From: Streptomonospora nanhaiensis
Lineage (GTDB): Bacteria > Actinomycetota > Actinomycetes > Streptosporangiales > Streptosporangiaceae
Assembly: GCF_026642255.1 (NCBI RefSeq)
Contig: NZ_CP113264.1
Span: 5,642,001 to 5,706,000 of the forward strand
Reading direction: 5' to 3'
Length of the DNA: 64,000 nt
Shown here one piece after another: positions 16,409 through 26,122 of this stretch. Under the pieces are notes generated by a model, which ran no database searches, was not told the origin of the DNA, and saw only the letters and a list, made by a program, of their open reading frames with translations. Position numbers and translations under genes: made by a program. Numbering within the stretch: position 1 is the first letter of the stretch; the number at the start of each line of letters is the position of its first letter.

Positions 16409-18082
16409 ATGACGACCCTCCCCGCCACCGCCGCGCTCTCCGGGACCATCGCCAACCCGGTGCTCCCCGGGTTCCACCCCGACCCCTCGATCCTGCGGGT
16501 CGGGGACGACTACTACCTGGCCACGTCGACCTTCGAATGGTGCCCGGGGGTGGTGCTGCACCACTCCAGGGACCTGGTCCGCTGGCGTCCCCTGGGCGGC
16601 GCGCTGACCGAGGCGCGGCTCCTGGACCTGACGGGGCGCCGGGACTCCGCCGGCGTGTGGGCCCCCTGCCTCTCCCACAAGGAGGGGCTGTTCTACCTGA
16701 TCTTCACGAACGTGGAGAACTACGCGGGCGGCTTCTGGGACACCCCCAACCTCGTGACCACCGCACCGGCGGTCACCGGCCCCTGGTCGGACCCGGTGCC
16801 CCTGCACTCCATGGGGTTCGACCCATCGGTCTTCCACGACGCGGACGGCCGCAGCTGGGTGCTGTCCAACCTGAACGACTGGCGTCCCGGCAGGAACGCG
16901 TTCAAGGGGATCGTGCTCCAGGAACTGGACACCGACGCGATGCGGCTGGTCGGCGAGGCGCGGCTCATCTTCGCCGGGACCGAGGCGGGTGTGACGGAGG
17001 GGGCGCACCTGTACCGCAAGGACGGCTGGTACTACCTGATGACCGCCGAGGGCGGGACCACCTGGGACCACCAGGTCACGGTGGCGAGGTCGCGCCGGAT
17101 CGAGGGCCCCTACGAGCCCGACCCGGCCGGCCCGACCCTCACCTCGCGCCCCGACCCCTCGCTGGTCCTCCAGAAGGCCGGCCACGGGAGCCTGGTGGAG
17201 ACCCGGGGCGGCGAGTGGTTCCTGGCGCACCTGGCCTCGCGCCCCCTCACCGAGCGCGGAAGGTGCGTGCGCGGCCGGGAGACTGCGCTCCAGCGCGTGG
17301 TCTGGTCGCCCGAGGGGTGGCCGCGGGTGGAGGGGGCCGCGCCCCGCGAGGAGGTGCCCGGCCCCGCGCTGGAGCCCCACCCGTGGCCGGAGCCGCCGGA
17401 GACGGACGGCTTCGACGCCGCCGAGCTCCGCCCCGAGTGGAGCACCCTGCGGCGCCACGCCTCCGCGGACTGGCTGTCGCTGGAGGAGCGCCCGGGGCAC
17501 CTGCGGATCCGGGGCGGGCAGTCCCCCGCGGGCACCGGCTCGCCGAGCCTGGTGGCGCGGCGCGTCCAGCACGAGCGGTGCGCCATGGAGACGGTGATGG
17601 AGTTCCGCACCCGCACCTTCCAGCAGATGGCCGGCCTCACGGCGTACTACAACACCCGGCACTGGCACTACCTGCGGATCGGTTTCGACGAGGAGGAGGG
17701 GATGTTCGCGAGGGTCCTCACCTGCGACCGGGGCCGGTACCGGGAGATCGGGCACCGTGTCGTGGTCGAGGACTGGGAGCGCTGCCACATGAGGGCCGTG
17801 ATCGACGGCGCCGAACTGCGGTTCGGCCTCTCCCGGGACGGGCGCTCGTGGACCGACATGGGCGTGGTGCTGGACGCGGGCATCCTCTCCGACGACCACG
17901 CGGCCGAGCGCGAGGGCGGCGAGGGCGGCCATCCCGACCGGGAGGGCAACGCCGGCCTGGTGAGGGCCTGGGGTTTCACGGGCGCCTTCCTCGGCCTGTG
18001 GGTGCACGACCTCGCCGGGACCGGGTGCCACGCCGACTTCGACCACGCGTCGTACCGGGGGACGGAGCGCCCCGACCGGTGA
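16409..18082 (+). CDS. Glycoside hydrolase family 43 (beta-xylosidase/alpha-arabinofuranosidase type)
   Basis: A 557-residue protein without a signal peptide, so it acts on imported oligosaccharides in the cytoplasm. It opens with NPVLPGFHPDPSILRVGDDY, the classical GH43 start whose Asp25 is the general base; Asp138 in MGFDPS is the pKa-modulating Asp and Glu198 in VTEGAH the general acid. After the five-bladed propeller (about 1-330) a beta-sandwich C-terminal domain follows (about 345-555, with AGLTAYYNTRHWHYLRIGFD), as in two-domain GH43 beta-xylosidases. It is the last gene of the LacI-controlled operon, 46 bases after the permease, and has GAAAGG before its ATG. Xylo-oligosaccharides are the likeliest substrates; arabinosides remain possible. 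Confidence 0.92.
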   Translation: MTTLPATAALSGTIANPVLPGFHPDPSILRVGDDYYLATSTFEWCPGVVLHHSRDLVRWRPLGGALTEARLLDLTGRRDSAGVWAPCLSHKEGLFYLIFTNVENYAGGFWDTPNLVTTAPAVTGPWSDPVPLHSMGFDPSVFHDADGRSWVLSNLNDWRPGRNAFKGIVLQELDTDAMRLVGEARLIFAGTEAGVTEGAHLYRKDGWYYLMTAEGGTTWDHQVTVARSRRIEGPYEPDPAGPTLTSRPDPSLVLQKAGHGSLVETRGGEWFLAHLASRPLTERGRCVRGRETALQRVVWSPEGWPRVEGAAPREEVPGPALEPHPWPEPPETDGFDAAELRPEWSTLRRHASADWLSLEERPGHLRIRGGQSPAGTGSPSLVARRVQHERCAMETVMEFRTRTFQQMAGLTAYYNTRHWHYLRIGFDEEEGMFARVLTCDRGRYREIGHRVVVEDWERCHMRAVIDGAELRFGLSRDGRSWTDMGVVLDAGILSDDHAAEREGGEGGHPDREGNAGLVRAWGFTGAFLGLWVHDLAGTGCHADFDHASYRGTERPDR

Positions 18083-18455
18083 TCCCGTGCCGGAGCGGCG
18101 GACGGGGACCGCTCCCGGGACGCGCGGGCGGGGCGCCGGCCCCGCGGGCCGTGGGAGCGGCGGTCCGTCGGCGGCACACGGCCGGACGCTGTGACTCATG
18201 ACGCGCTCCGGCCCAGGGCGCGGGCGGGCCGCGGGGCCCGTCCGCGCCGTTACGGAGCCACAGGCGTCACACTGTCACCATTTTCGGACCGACCATAATT
18301 GCCTTCAGGCCTCAACCCCCGCGCGTCACGGGGGCGGTCGGCGCCGGGGCGGACCCGGGCCCCGGCCGCGGGGACGGAGGGACCGGAGCGGGCCCCGCGC
18401 GTCCGGTGACACGCGGGGCCCGTCGGTGCTTCCGGGAGGCCGGGCGGCCCGCCCG
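18083..18455. other. Convergent intergenic region with a weak terminator hairpin
   Basis: GGAGCGG (18092-18098) and CCGCTCC (18109-18115) enclose ten bases just after the GH43 stop and may end the operon. The rest has no gene that I can support. A short A+T-richer patch near 18275-18305 is unexplained. Confidence 0.4.
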
Positions 18456-18911
18456 TCAGGACCTCCGGGCGGCGGCCCGGTCGGCCCCGTCGCGGGCGCC
18501 CTCGGGGCCCGGGCCCGCCTGTCCGGGATCCGGCCGACCGGCGCCCTCACCGGGCCGGTTGGCCTGGTGGAAGGCCTGCTGGGCCTGGCTCTGCCGCTCC
18601 CACCGCACGAAGCGCTCGCTCTCGCCGAGCGCCATCGTGGTCAGCCACACGGCGACGCCGATGTCGTCCGCGAGGCCGAGCAGGGGGATGAACAGTTCGG
18701 GGACGAAGTCGACCGGCGAGACGATGTAGACCGCCAGCACCAGCATGCCGAGCAGCTTCCCGCTGCTCAGGTCCGGGTACCGGCCGCGCATCTTGGCCCC
18801 GAGCATGCGCGGGACGGCCCCGATCCGCTTCCAGACCGAGATGTCGGTGTCGGAGTTCTGGATGACCTGCCAGGCGGCGGCTCCGGCCGCGGCACGGTTT
18901 GCCTTGCGCAT
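18456..18911 (-). CDS. YkvA/DUF1232-family membrane protein
   Basis: A 151-residue protein. The DUF1232 core lies at about residues 45-90 and contains the hallmark VYIVSPVDFVPELFIPLLGL, then ADDIGVAVWL, forming one or two hydrophobic helices. The C-terminus is a disordered Gly/Pro/Arg tail. GAGGAG precedes the ATG at 18911. YkvA-like proteins are small membrane proteins of unknown role. It is transcribed alone, away from the Tad locus. Confidence 0.85.
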   Translation of the reverse strand: MRKANRAAAGAAAWQVIQNSDTDISVWKRIGAVPRMLGAKMRGRYPDLSSGKLLGMLVLAVYIVSPVDFVPELFIPLLGLADDIGVAVWLTTMALGESERFVRWERQSQAQQAFHQANRPGEGAGRPDPGQAGPGPEGARDGADRAAARRS

Positions 18912-19466
18912 CGTTGGTCTCCTCAGGGGCGTCTGACTTCTCAAGATATGACGCGAAGTCCCCCCGATTCGTTCCCTCCGCAGGACGCCCCAACCCCCGA
19001 CGAGACGCACGCGACACCCGTGCCCGCCGGGGAGTTTTCCACAGTTCGGCCGTGGGCACTGGTGGGAGGCGGAGCGGAGGGGCATCCTTGGGTGGGAAGG
19101 ACGGAGGTGAGGAGACGAACACGCGTACAGCCCGCGAACACGCCGGGCAAGGCACACACATGTCCACCGGACCGGCGCGGAACGGCCTGTCCACCCCCTG
19201 GCCGCATGCGGCCGACGCGTCCGGCGTCCCGCCCCGGGCCGGTCCCCCGGGACCTGCGCGGGAGGCGCCGCGCACGGGTCGCACACGCGGGTTTCCGCCC
19301 CCGGTCCTTCCGGCCGGCCCGCGCCTCCTGTTCAATGGCGACAAATGCGAGGTCTCCCCCCTTCAGCCACACATTCGTTACGATGCGTTCGGGTGGCACC
19401 TTCGACGCGGGAGGCCGCTCTGCTTCAGATCTCTCCCAAGCGCGCAGAACCGATGGAGCTTGCCCA
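18912..19466. other. Divergent intergenic region upstream of the Tad operon
   Basis: No gene that I can support; frames through here look non-coding. It must hold the promoters of the DUF1232 gene and the Tad operon. TACGAT at 19379-19384 is a possible -10 element, in a noticeably A+T-richer patch, but lacks a clear -35 partner. Confidence 0.35.
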
Positions 19467-20630
19467 GTGTCCAGAGCCCAACCTCGGTCGGCGACGACCG
19501 TCGCCCTGTTGGCGGATATCCCCAGCACGGGCCATGTGGGCGAGGTCCGGGCGCAGCGGTTCGCGATGCGGGGCGAGGGCATCGGCGAGCGCAGCTCGGC
19601 GTTCGTCGCCTTCGCCAGGCAGCAGGTGGACGCCGGCCGCAAGGTCGTCGCGCTCTACCCCGCCTGGCGGTCCGAGGACGCCGAACGCGCGATCAACTTC
19701 GCGCGCGGCTCCATGCGCACCGACCACGTCGCGGGGATCGCCGTCGACCTCTCCCCCCTGGCGCTGTCACTGATCGCGGACCAGCTCGCCTACCTCGCCC
19801 CCTACCTGCCGCCGGGCATGGTCGCCGCGCTCTGCGACGAACTCCCCCGGCACCTGCTCGCGGGCGCCTGGCTGAAGACGGTCTCCGGCCTGTCCACCAT
19901 CCCCACCTCGATGCGCCAGCACATGGGCTCCTTCGCACCGTCCGTGTCCTTCCTCGCCTACTGCGCCCCCACCGCCCGCGTGGGACGCCTGCGTCCGGCC
20001 GACGTCTCCCGGACGCTGCCCTTCCGCCCGGTCCAGCCGGTCCAACTGCTCTGCTCCACCCCCGACCCGTCCATCACCGGGGTCTTCGACGACAACCTGC
20101 CGCAGGCCATCCAGCCGGTGGCCACCCGCACCCTTCCCGTCCAACCGCTCGGGCCCGTGTACTGGGGAACGTCCCGGTACGTGGAGTTCGTGGCCCTGAG
20201 CGCCCACCCCCAGGCGCTCGCCTACGCGGCGGGCGCCATTCGCGCCTCGTACTGCTCCTGGTGCGGCGAACCCATGTCGGGCAGGCCCTGCCCCTTCTGC
20301 TCGGCCGACAGCCCCCGGACCGGCGCAGGCGTCCGGACACCGCAGACGTCCCGGCCCCCCGTGCCCGAATCCGCGCCCCGGCCGCAGCGGCGCCCGTCCC
20401 CCGGCCCCGCGCAGGGCCCGGCGGAGGGCCCGGCGGAGGGCCCGGCGCCCGGCCGGCGCCGGGCGGGGCCCGTACCCTCCGACCCGCCGTCCGACGGCAC
20501 CCCTCCGCCCCCGGGCGGCAGGGGCGCCGCCGACGGCCGACCGACCCCACCGACCGCCGACCGGCCGGAGGGCGCCCCGTTCACGGGCCGCGCCCTGTGG
20601 CCCGGTACACCCAGGACCTACTCCCGCTAG
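19467..20630 (+). CDS. Uncharacterised zinc-ribbon protein heading the Tad operon
   Basis: A 387-residue protein starting at the GTG at 19467, with GGAG upstream. It has no signal peptide or clear membrane span. Residues about 1-255 form a compact alpha/beta domain (TTVALLADIPSTGHVGEVRA, IAVDLSPLALSLIADQLAYL), followed by a CX2C-X8-CX2C zinc ribbon at 263-278 and a disordered Pro/Gly tail with a short G-P-A-E repeat. I do not recognise the family. Position, 69 bases ahead of cpaB and in the same direction, suggests a cytoplasmic regulator or accessory of pilus assembly. Confidence 0.75.
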   Translation: MSRAQPRSATTVALLADIPSTGHVGEVRAQRFAMRGEGIGERSSAFVAFARQQVDAGRKVVALYPAWRSEDAERAINFARGSMRTDHVAGIAVDLSPLALSLIADQLAYLAPYLPPGMVAALCDELPRHLLAGAWLKTVSGLSTIPTSMRQHMGSFAPSVSFLAYCAPTARVGRLRPADVSRTLPFRPVQPVQLLCSTPDPSITGVFDDNLPQAIQPVATRTLPVQPLGPVYWGTSRYVEFVALSAHPQALAYAAGAIRASYCSWCGEPMSGRPCPFCSADSPRTGAGVRTPQTSRPPVPESAPRPQRRPSPGPAQGPAEGPAEGPAPGRRRAGPVPSDPPSDGTPPPPGGRGAADGRPTPPTADRPEGAPFTGRALWPGTPRTYSR

Positions 20631-20699
20631 GGCCCGCGACCGCGCCGGCCCGACGGGCGGACGGCTCCGCGACGACACTGGAAACGGAAAAGACCCCCT

Positions 20700-21473
20700 A
20701 TGAACCCCCGTCAGCGACGTGGCGTGCTGCTCATGGTCGTCGCCGCCATCGGCGCCGTCGCCGTGTTCGCGTCCGTGTTCACCTACCTCAACTCGCAGCA
20801 GGACCGCCTGGGCGAGTTCGCGACCGTCCTCCGCCTGTCGGAGGACGTGGACGCCTACCAGCCCGTCGGCGAGGACTCCGTCGAACGGGTGCAGGTGCCG
20901 AGGATGTACTTCGACCCCGAGGTGTTCATCACCGACCTGGCCGACGTGGACACGCCCGCCGACCAGGAGCTCGTCGCCGCCTCCCACCTGGAGGAGGGCG
21001 TCTACCTCCAGCGCGGCATGGTGCAGCCCCAGCCCACCCTCACCACGGGCGAGCGGGAGATCGCGATCATGGTCGACGCCGAGACCGGTGTCGCGGGCAA
21101 GGTGCAGCGCGGATCGTTCGTGGACATCTACGGCACGTTCCAGCCGCGCGACCACGGTGAGGCGTGCGCGGTGCGGATCATCACCGAGGTCGAGGTCCTC
21201 GACATCGGGGAGCTCCGCTCCCAGGAGCGCGAGAACGGCGGCGTCTCTGGGGTGGTCCCGGTGACCTTCCGCCTCGACCCGCAGGCGGCGCTCCAGCTCG
21301 CCTACGCGGAGGACTTCTCCACCAAGCTCAGGCTGGCGCTGGTGAGCGCCGACGGCGGCGGATCGCCCGGGGCCAGCGAGTTCTGCAGCGGGGACTTCGA
21401 GGACCTCGCCGGGGGCGCGACCCCCGACGAGGGAGAGACGACCGACGAGCGGCCCGCGCCGCATGGGGGGTAG
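20700..21473 (+). CDS. cpaB: Flp pilus assembly protein CpaB/RcpC (SAF domain)
   Basis: A 257-residue protein with one N-terminal membrane span (GVLLMVVAAIGAVAVFASVF) and an extracytoplasmic SAF-like domain followed by an RcpC-type region: EGVYLQRGMVQPQPTLTTGE, then REIAIMVDAETGVAGKVQRG and SFVDIYGTF. This order is characteristic of CpaB. In Gram-negative Tad systems it links to the outer-membrane secretin; in a monoderm its SAF domain is more likely to bind peptidoglycan or glycans around the pilus channel. It is followed by cpaE six bases downstream. Confidence 0.88.
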   Translation: MNPRQRRGVLLMVVAAIGAVAVFASVFTYLNSQQDRLGEFATVLRLSEDVDAYQPVGEDSVERVQVPRMYFDPEVFITDLADVDTPADQELVAASHLEEGVYLQRGMVQPQPTLTTGEREIAIMVDAETGVAGKVQRGSFVDIYGTFQPRDHGEACAVRIITEVEVLDIGELRSQERENGGVSGVVPVTFRLDPQAALQLAYAEDFSTKLRLALVSADGGGSPGASEFCSGDFEDLAGGATPDEGETTDERPAPHGG

Positions 21474-21479
21474 ACGTTG

Positions 21480-22877
21480 ATGTTCCGAGTCCTGGCGGGT
21501 ATGCCCACCTCCGAGGCGGAGCTGGTGCTGGCCGCGCGCTTCGAGGAGCTGGGCAGCGCCGAACTGGTGGCCTCCCGGCCCACCACCTCCGCGCTGATCG
21601 ACGCGGCGGGGGAGTTCCCCGAGATCGACGTCGTGCTCATCCACCAGGAACTGGGGCCCGCCCCGGTGTTCGACGCCATCCGCGACCTGTCCCACCGCCA
21701 CCCCCAGCTCGCGATCCTCCTGGTCTCCCCCACCATGGACCCCGACACGTTCACCGGGGCGATGGAGGCCGGCGCCCGGGGCGTGCTGCCCCACGACTCC
21801 GGGATCGCCGAGCTGGAGACCCGCGTCACGAAGGCCGCGGAGTGGTCGCGGACCCTGCGCCGCCACCTGGAGTCGGCGTCCCTGGACCTGCCCGCCTCCG
21901 GGGTGCGCGGCCGGATCATGGCCGTCAGCGGCGCCAAGGGGGGCGTGGGCGCCACCACCTGCGCCGTCCACCTCGCGATGGTCGCGGCGGCCGCCGGCCG
22001 GGTCGTGTGCCTGGTGGACCTCGACCTCCAGACGGGCGACCTGCCCGCGTTCCTCAACCTGCGCCACCGCCGCTCCATCAGCGACCTGGTCGACGCCGGG
22101 GACGACATCACCCCGGGGATGCTCGCCGAGACCCTGTACGTGGACCACCGGGGCCCGCACGTCCTGCTCGCGCCCGAGCACGGCGAACGCGGCGAGGACG
22201 TCACCGCCCGCGCCACCCGCCGTGTCCTCAACGCGCTGCGCTCCCGGTACGAGCTGGTGGTGGTGGACTGCGGCTCGACCATGAACGAGGCCACCGCCAT
22301 GGCGGTGGAGCTCGCCGACACCGCTGTCGTCACCGTCACCCCCGACGTCCCGGCGCTGCGCGGCGCCCAACGGCTCATGGGCATGTGGGAACGGCTGCAG
22401 ATCCGCTCCCACGAGGACGTGTACTCGCTGGTCACACGGCACAGCCGCAAGAACGAGATCCAGCCGGACTTCCTCCAGCAGCTGCTGGGCACCAGGGTGC
22501 TGCGCACCCCGGTCCCCGCGGCCTACCGGGCCCTCGAACCCGGGGAGAACAACGGCGATCCGACCAAGGTCACCGACGAGGGCCTGCGCAAGGCCTTCGC
22601 ACGCCTGGCCGCGGAGCTGGACCTGCTGAGCCCGCCGGCCCCTCCGGGCAGCGGCGGCAAGGGCGGGTCGACCACGCCCTCCGGCGGTCTGGGGTCGTTC
22701 GCCGCCCTCGCGGACCGCCAGGCGCTCGCGCCGTCCACCCGCGACGTGTCCGGGTTCCTCAACGCGTCGGTTCCCGACCCGGCCCGCAGGGCCGCCAACG
22801 GGTCCTCCGCGACACCTTCGGGTGGCCGCCCGGCGGGGCCGTGGGGCGGCGGGGGCCGCGGTGGGTTCGATGGCTGA
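21480..22877 (+). CDS. cpaE: Tad pilus localisation ATPase CpaE/TadZ-like
   Basis: A 465-residue two-domain protein. Residues 1-125 are a receiver-like fold (IDVVLIHQELGPAPVFDAIR ... ILLVSPTMDP ... ARGVLPHDSG) as in TadZ/CpaE. Residues 145-400 are a MinD/ParA-type ATPase with the deviant Walker A KGGVGATT (153-160), the Walker A' Asp in CLVDLDLQTGDLPAFLNLR, and VVVDCGSTMNEAT as Walker B. The tail is low-complexity. Family members place the Tad machine in the cell. An in-frame TTG immediately precedes the chosen ATG at 21480. The 3' end overlaps the next gene by eight bases. Confidence 0.88.
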   Translation: MFRVLAGMPTSEAELVLAARFEELGSAELVASRPTTSALIDAAGEFPEIDVVLIHQELGPAPVFDAIRDLSHRHPQLAILLVSPTMDPDTFTGAMEAGARGVLPHDSGIAELETRVTKAAEWSRTLRRHLESASLDLPASGVRGRIMAVSGAKGGVGATTCAVHLAMVAAAAGRVVCLVDLDLQTGDLPAFLNLRHRRSISDLVDAGDDITPGMLAETLYVDHRGPHVLLAPEHGERGEDVTARATRRVLNALRSRYELVVVDCGSTMNEATAMAVELADTAVVTVTPDVPALRGAQRLMGMWERLQIRSHEDVYSLVTRHSRKNEIQPDFLQQLLGTRVLRTPVPAAYRALEPGENNGDPTKVTDEGLRKAFARLAAELDLLSPPAPPGSGGKGGSTTPSGGLGSFAALADRQALAPSTRDVSGFLNASVPDPARRAANGSSATPSGGRPAGPWGGGGRGGFDG

Positions 22878-23283
22878 GCCGCGGTCCGCGCGCGCCCGGC
22901 GCCGCCGCGACGACGGCGCGGTCATCGTGGAGTTCGCGGCCGCGGTGCCGTTCATGATGCTCGCGATGGCGCTGGTGTGGCAGGTCCTGCTTCTCGGCAT
23001 CACCTCGATGTACGCCTCGCACGGCGCCGCCGAGGCCGCCCGCCAGGCCTCCGTGACCCCCGACGACATGGAGCGCATCGGTGAGGAGGCCCGCAAGCGG
23101 GTGCGGCCGCCGTGGGACGGCGAGGACGTGATGACGGTGAGCGTCGTCGAGCGCGACGGCGGGCGGTTCGCGCGGGTCACGCTCGCCATGCCGATCTTCC
23201 TGCCCGGGGTCACGGGGCCGTGGGACATCACCGGTGAGGCCCTGGTCGTCCCCGAGGTGGAGCCGCGGGGGACCGCGCCATGA
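22870..23283 (+). CDS. TadE-like pseudopilin 1
   Basis: A 137-residue protein with a basic leader and the prepilin-peptidase motif DDG/AVIVEF: cleavage after Gly16 puts Glu at +5 (Glu21) and Phe at +6, followed by a hydrophobic stretch AAAVPFMMLAMALVWQVLLL. AASHGAAEAARQAS-like residues follow, as in TadE/F. The rest is a small extracellular domain. It overlaps cpaE by eight bases and the next pseudopilin gene by four, so all three are translationally coupled. TadE-like minor pilins are needed for pilus assembly. Confidence 0.85.
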   Translation: MAEPRSARARRRRDDGAVIVEFAAAVPFMMLAMALVWQVLLLGITSMYASHGAAEAARQASVTPDDMERIGEEARKRVRPPWDGEDVMTVSVVERDGGRFARVTLAMPIFLPGVTGPWDITGEALVVPEVEPRGTAP

Positions 23284-23747
23284 GCCGACCGACCGCCGGT
23301 CCCGGCTCCGGCCGGGGCGGCCCCACCGCCCGGGGCTCCTCCCCGGGGCGCCCGCGCGGTGGAGCCGCGCGGCGCCTACCGCTCGGCGGCCGGGCGGGGC
23401 GGGACGCCGACCGCGGCGGCCCGCTCCTGGAGTTCGCGGCGTTCTTCCCGATCCTGCTCCTGACCGCGGTCGTCGCGATCGAGGCGTTCCTGGCCTTCGT
23501 GGCGGTCGAGCGCCTGGAATCGGCCGCGCGCGCCGGCGCCCGGGTGGCCGGGGCCGAGCAGCTGCCGGGCGCGGAGGCGGCGGCCCGGGAGGCCCTGCCC
23601 TCGTGGCTGGACGACGCGACCGTCACCAGCGGGACCAACGACAGCGAGGGCTTCTACGTGGAGGTGTCGCACCCGCTGCCCATCGTGTTCTCGTCGTCGG
23701 GGCTCGACCTGACCCTGACGCGTCGCGTGGACATGCCCAATGTGTGA
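23280..23747 (+). CDS. TadE-like pseudopilin 2
   Basis: A 155-residue protein with a long basic, Gly/Arg-rich leader and then DRG/GPLLEFAAFFPILLLTAV: cleavage after Gly46 puts Glu51 at +5. VERLESAARAGARVAGAEQL after the membrane helix is typical of TadE/TadF. The 46-residue leader is long for the family. ATGA overlap with the previous gene. It probably pairs with TadE-like pseudopilin 1. Confidence 0.83.
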   Translation: MSRPTAGPGSGRGGPTARGSSPGRPRGGAARRLPLGGRAGRDADRGGPLLEFAAFFPILLLTAVVAIEAFLAFVAVERLESAARAGARVAGAEQLPGAEAAAREALPSWLDDATVTSGTNDSEGFYVEVSHPLPIVFSSSGLDLTLTRRVDMPNV

Positions 23748-23795
23748 GGCGGGAGCGGTGCGCCGCGCCCGTCCGGGGGGAAGGAGACGAGGGAC

Positions 23796-25121
23796 ATGGG
23801 CCTGAAGGACCGCCTCGAGGAGGACCGCGTCGTCGAGGGCCGCGCGGACAGCGCCAGCGTGACGCACTGGCGGCGGCGCCTCCTGGAGGAGATCAACCTG
23901 GAGGACCTCACCCAGCTCACCCTGGCGCAGCGCCGGGTGCGGCTGGAGAAGGTCGTGGGTCACATCCTCACCCGCGAGGGCCCGGTGCTGTCCGACCGTG
24001 AGCGGTCGCTGCTGATCCGCAGGGTCGTGGACGAGGCCCTCGGCCTGGGTGTGCTGGAGCCCCTGCTGGCCGACGAGACCGTCACCGAGATCATGGTGAA
24101 CGGTCCCGACAACGTGTTCATCGAGCGCGGCGGCAGGATGCAGCGGGTGGACGCCACCTTCAACGGCGAGGAGCAGCTCTACCAGACCATCGACCGCATC
24201 GTGTCGCTGGTCAACCGCCGGGTGGACGAGTCCTCGCCGATGGTCGACGCCCGCCTGCCCACGGGCGAGCGCGTCAACGTGATCATCCCGCCGCTGTCGC
24301 TGTCCGGGCCGATCCTGACCATCCGGCGCTTCCCCAAGCCCTACCCCATCGACGAGCTCGTGCGGATGGGCAGCCTGGACGCGCCGACGGGCATCCTGCT
24401 GGCGGCGATGGTGCGGGCCCGGTTCAACATCGTGGTGTCCGGGGGCACCGGCACGGGGAAGACCACGTTCCTCAACGCCATGTCGGCGTTCGTGCCGACC
24501 GACGAGCGCATCGTCACCATCGAGGACTCCGCCGAGCTCCAGCTCATGCAGGAGCACGTGGTGCGGCTGGAGACCAGGCCGGCCAACATCGAGGGCCGGG
24601 GTGAGATCGCCATCCGCGACCTGGTCCGCAACGCGCTGCGGATGCGCCCCGACCGCATCATCGTCGGCGAGGTGCGCGGTCCGGAGACCATCGACATGCT
24701 CCAGGCCATGAACACCGGCCACGACGGCTCCCTGGTGACCGTTCACGCCAACTCGGCCGACGACGCCATCTACCGGCTGCAGACCCTGGCGACGCTGGGC
24801 GACGGCAACGTGCCCTACGACGCGATCCGCGACCAGATCAACAACGCGGTGGACGCCATCGTGCACCTGGGGCGCTGGCCGGACGGGTCCAGACGGGTCA
24901 ACGAGATCGCCGTGGTCTCCTCACGCCGCCGGGAGGAGTTCCGGCTGGACCCGGTGATGACCTTCGACGCCCTGCCCACGGGCCCCAACCGGTCCGTGTC
25001 GGGCGAGTTCCGGCACTACCCGATGCCGCGGCACATGGCGGGACGGATCTACCACGTGGGCGAGGCCATCCCGGCGGCGTTCGGCGTCGTCCCCGACGAG
25101 GGCGTCGCGGGCCGATGGTGA
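23796..25121 (+). CDS. cpaF: Tad pilus assembly ATPase CpaF/TadA
   Basis: A 441-residue secretion ATPase of the T2SE family. Its N-terminal domain carries [20 protein letters not shown], followed by Walker A GGTGTGKT (216-223), the Asp box region [13 protein letters not shown], Walker [13 protein letters not shown] and the His box [17 protein letters not shown]. All motifs are intact, so it should be an active hexameric ATPase that drives pilin polymerisation from the cytoplasmic side. Strong GGGAAGGAG before the ATG. tadB and tadC follow closely. Confidence 0.95.
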   Translation: MGLKDRLEEDRVVEGRADSASVTHWRRRLLEEINLEDLTQLTLAQRRVRLEKVVGHILTREGPVLSDRERSLLIRRVVDEALGLGVLEPLLADETVTEIMVNGPDNVFIERGGRMQRVDATFNGEEQLYQTIDRIVSLVNRRVDESSPMVDARLPTGERVNVIIPPLSLSGPILTIRRFPKPYPIDELVRMGSLDAPTGILLAAMVRARFNIVVSGGTGTGKTTFLNAMSAFVPTDERIVTIEDSAELQLMQEHVVRLETRPANIEGRGEIAIRDLVRNALRMRPDRIIVGEVRGPETIDMLQAMNTGHDGSLVTVHANSADDAIYRLQTLATLGDGNVPYDAIRDQINNAVDAIVHLGRWPDGSRRVNEIAVVSSRRREEFRLDPVMTFDALPTGPNRSVSGEFRHYPMPRHMAGRIYHVGEAIPAAFGVVPDEGVAGRW

Positions 25122-25176
25122 CCCCCCTTCCCGCGCCCTCCGGGGCGTGCTCGCCCCCCACCCGATTGGAGTCCCG

Positions 25177-26109
25177 GTGACCTGGCAGTTCGTGGCGATC
25201 CTCGGCGGCCTGGCCGTGGTCCTCGCCGTGGCCCTGTGGGGGCTGTGGGAGTTCGTGGCCAGCGCCGAGCAGCGTCGCATGATCGCCGCCCGCAGCGCCC
25301 TGGACCGGGCCGAGTACGAGGCGTCCACGCCGGCCGCCCGCCTGGACGCGGCCATCTACCGCACCCAGTGGGGTTCGCGTCTGTACCGCCGGATCGCCAG
25401 GTCCGGGGCGGACGTGCGCCTCTCGACGTTCGTGCTCGCGCTGACCGGCGGTTCGCTCCTCGCGGTGATCGTGGTCTGGCAGGTCCTGGCCCCGTTCTTC
25501 GGCCTGCTGGCCGCGGTCGGGGTGGCGTTCCTCTTCTTCTCCTACCTGAACCGGGCGGAGGCCAAGCGGCGCGAGGAGTTCACCGCCCAGCTGCCGGACC
25601 TGGCGCGGGTCCTGGGCAACGCGACCTCCGCCGGGCTGGCGCTGCCCACGGCGGTGGCGATGGCCGCCGAGGAGTTGGACGGGCCCGCCGGGGAGGAGCT
25701 GGGCCGGATGGCGGAGTCGATGAAGCTCGGCGCCTCCTTCGAGGAGGCCGTGCGGGAGCTGCGCGAGCGGATGCCCTCGCGTGAGCTGGGGGTGCTGCTG
25801 TCCACACTGGTGGTGGCGTCGCGCTCGGGAGGTTCGCTGGTCACGGCGCTGCGCAACATCTCCGAGACCCTGGAGAACCGCAAGGAGACCCGGCGCGAGG
25901 TGCAGACGATCCTCAGCGAGACGACGAGCACCGTGTGGGCTCTGGGGTTCATGTCGGTGGGCGCCCTGTTCCTGATCAACGGCATCGAGCCCGGGATCAT
26001 GCGCGTCATGACCACGTCCGTCGCGGGGGTGACGGTGCTGCTGGTGGTGGCGGCGCTGTTCGCGCTCGGTTTCCTGCTGGTGTCCCGCATCACCAAGTTC
26101 GACCTCTAG
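25177..26109 (+). CDS. tadB: Tad pilus inner-membrane platform protein TadB
   Basis: A 310-residue membrane protein with a T2SSF domain (about 135-260: FTAQLPDLARVLGNATSAGL, then ALPTAVAMAAEEL and VVASRSGGSLVTALRNISET), one span at the N-terminus, two around residues 90-125 and two at the C-terminus. The GTG at 25177 follows TTGGAGT and is preferred over an in-frame GTG 30 bases upstream. TadB and TadC make the membrane platform that the CpaF ATPase drives. Confidence 0.9.
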   Translation: MTWQFVAILGGLAVVLAVALWGLWEFVASAEQRRMIAARSALDRAEYEASTPAARLDAAIYRTQWGSRLYRRIARSGADVRLSTFVLALTGGSLLAVIVVWQVLAPFFGLLAAVGVAFLFFSYLNRAEAKRREEFTAQLPDLARVLGNATSAGLALPTAVAMAAEELDGPAGEELGRMAESMKLGASFEEAVRELRERMPSRELGVLLSTLVVASRSGGSLVTALRNISETLENRKETRREVQTILSETTSTVWALGFMSVGALFLINGIEPGIMRVMTTSVAGVTVLLVVAALFALGFLLVSRITKFDL

Positions 26110-26122
26110 AAGGACTCCCCCG

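Noticed and set aside
20405-20460. Triple GGCCCGGCGGAG-like repeat considered as a regulatory repeat or CRISPR remnant
   Set aside because: It lies inside the coding frame of the zinc-ribbon protein, giving a G-P-A-E repeat in a disordered tail; there are no spacers.
19767-23231. An 1154-codon open frame on the minus strand across the Tad genes
   Set aside because: Antisense shadow of cpaB, cpaE and tadE, with no motif of its own.
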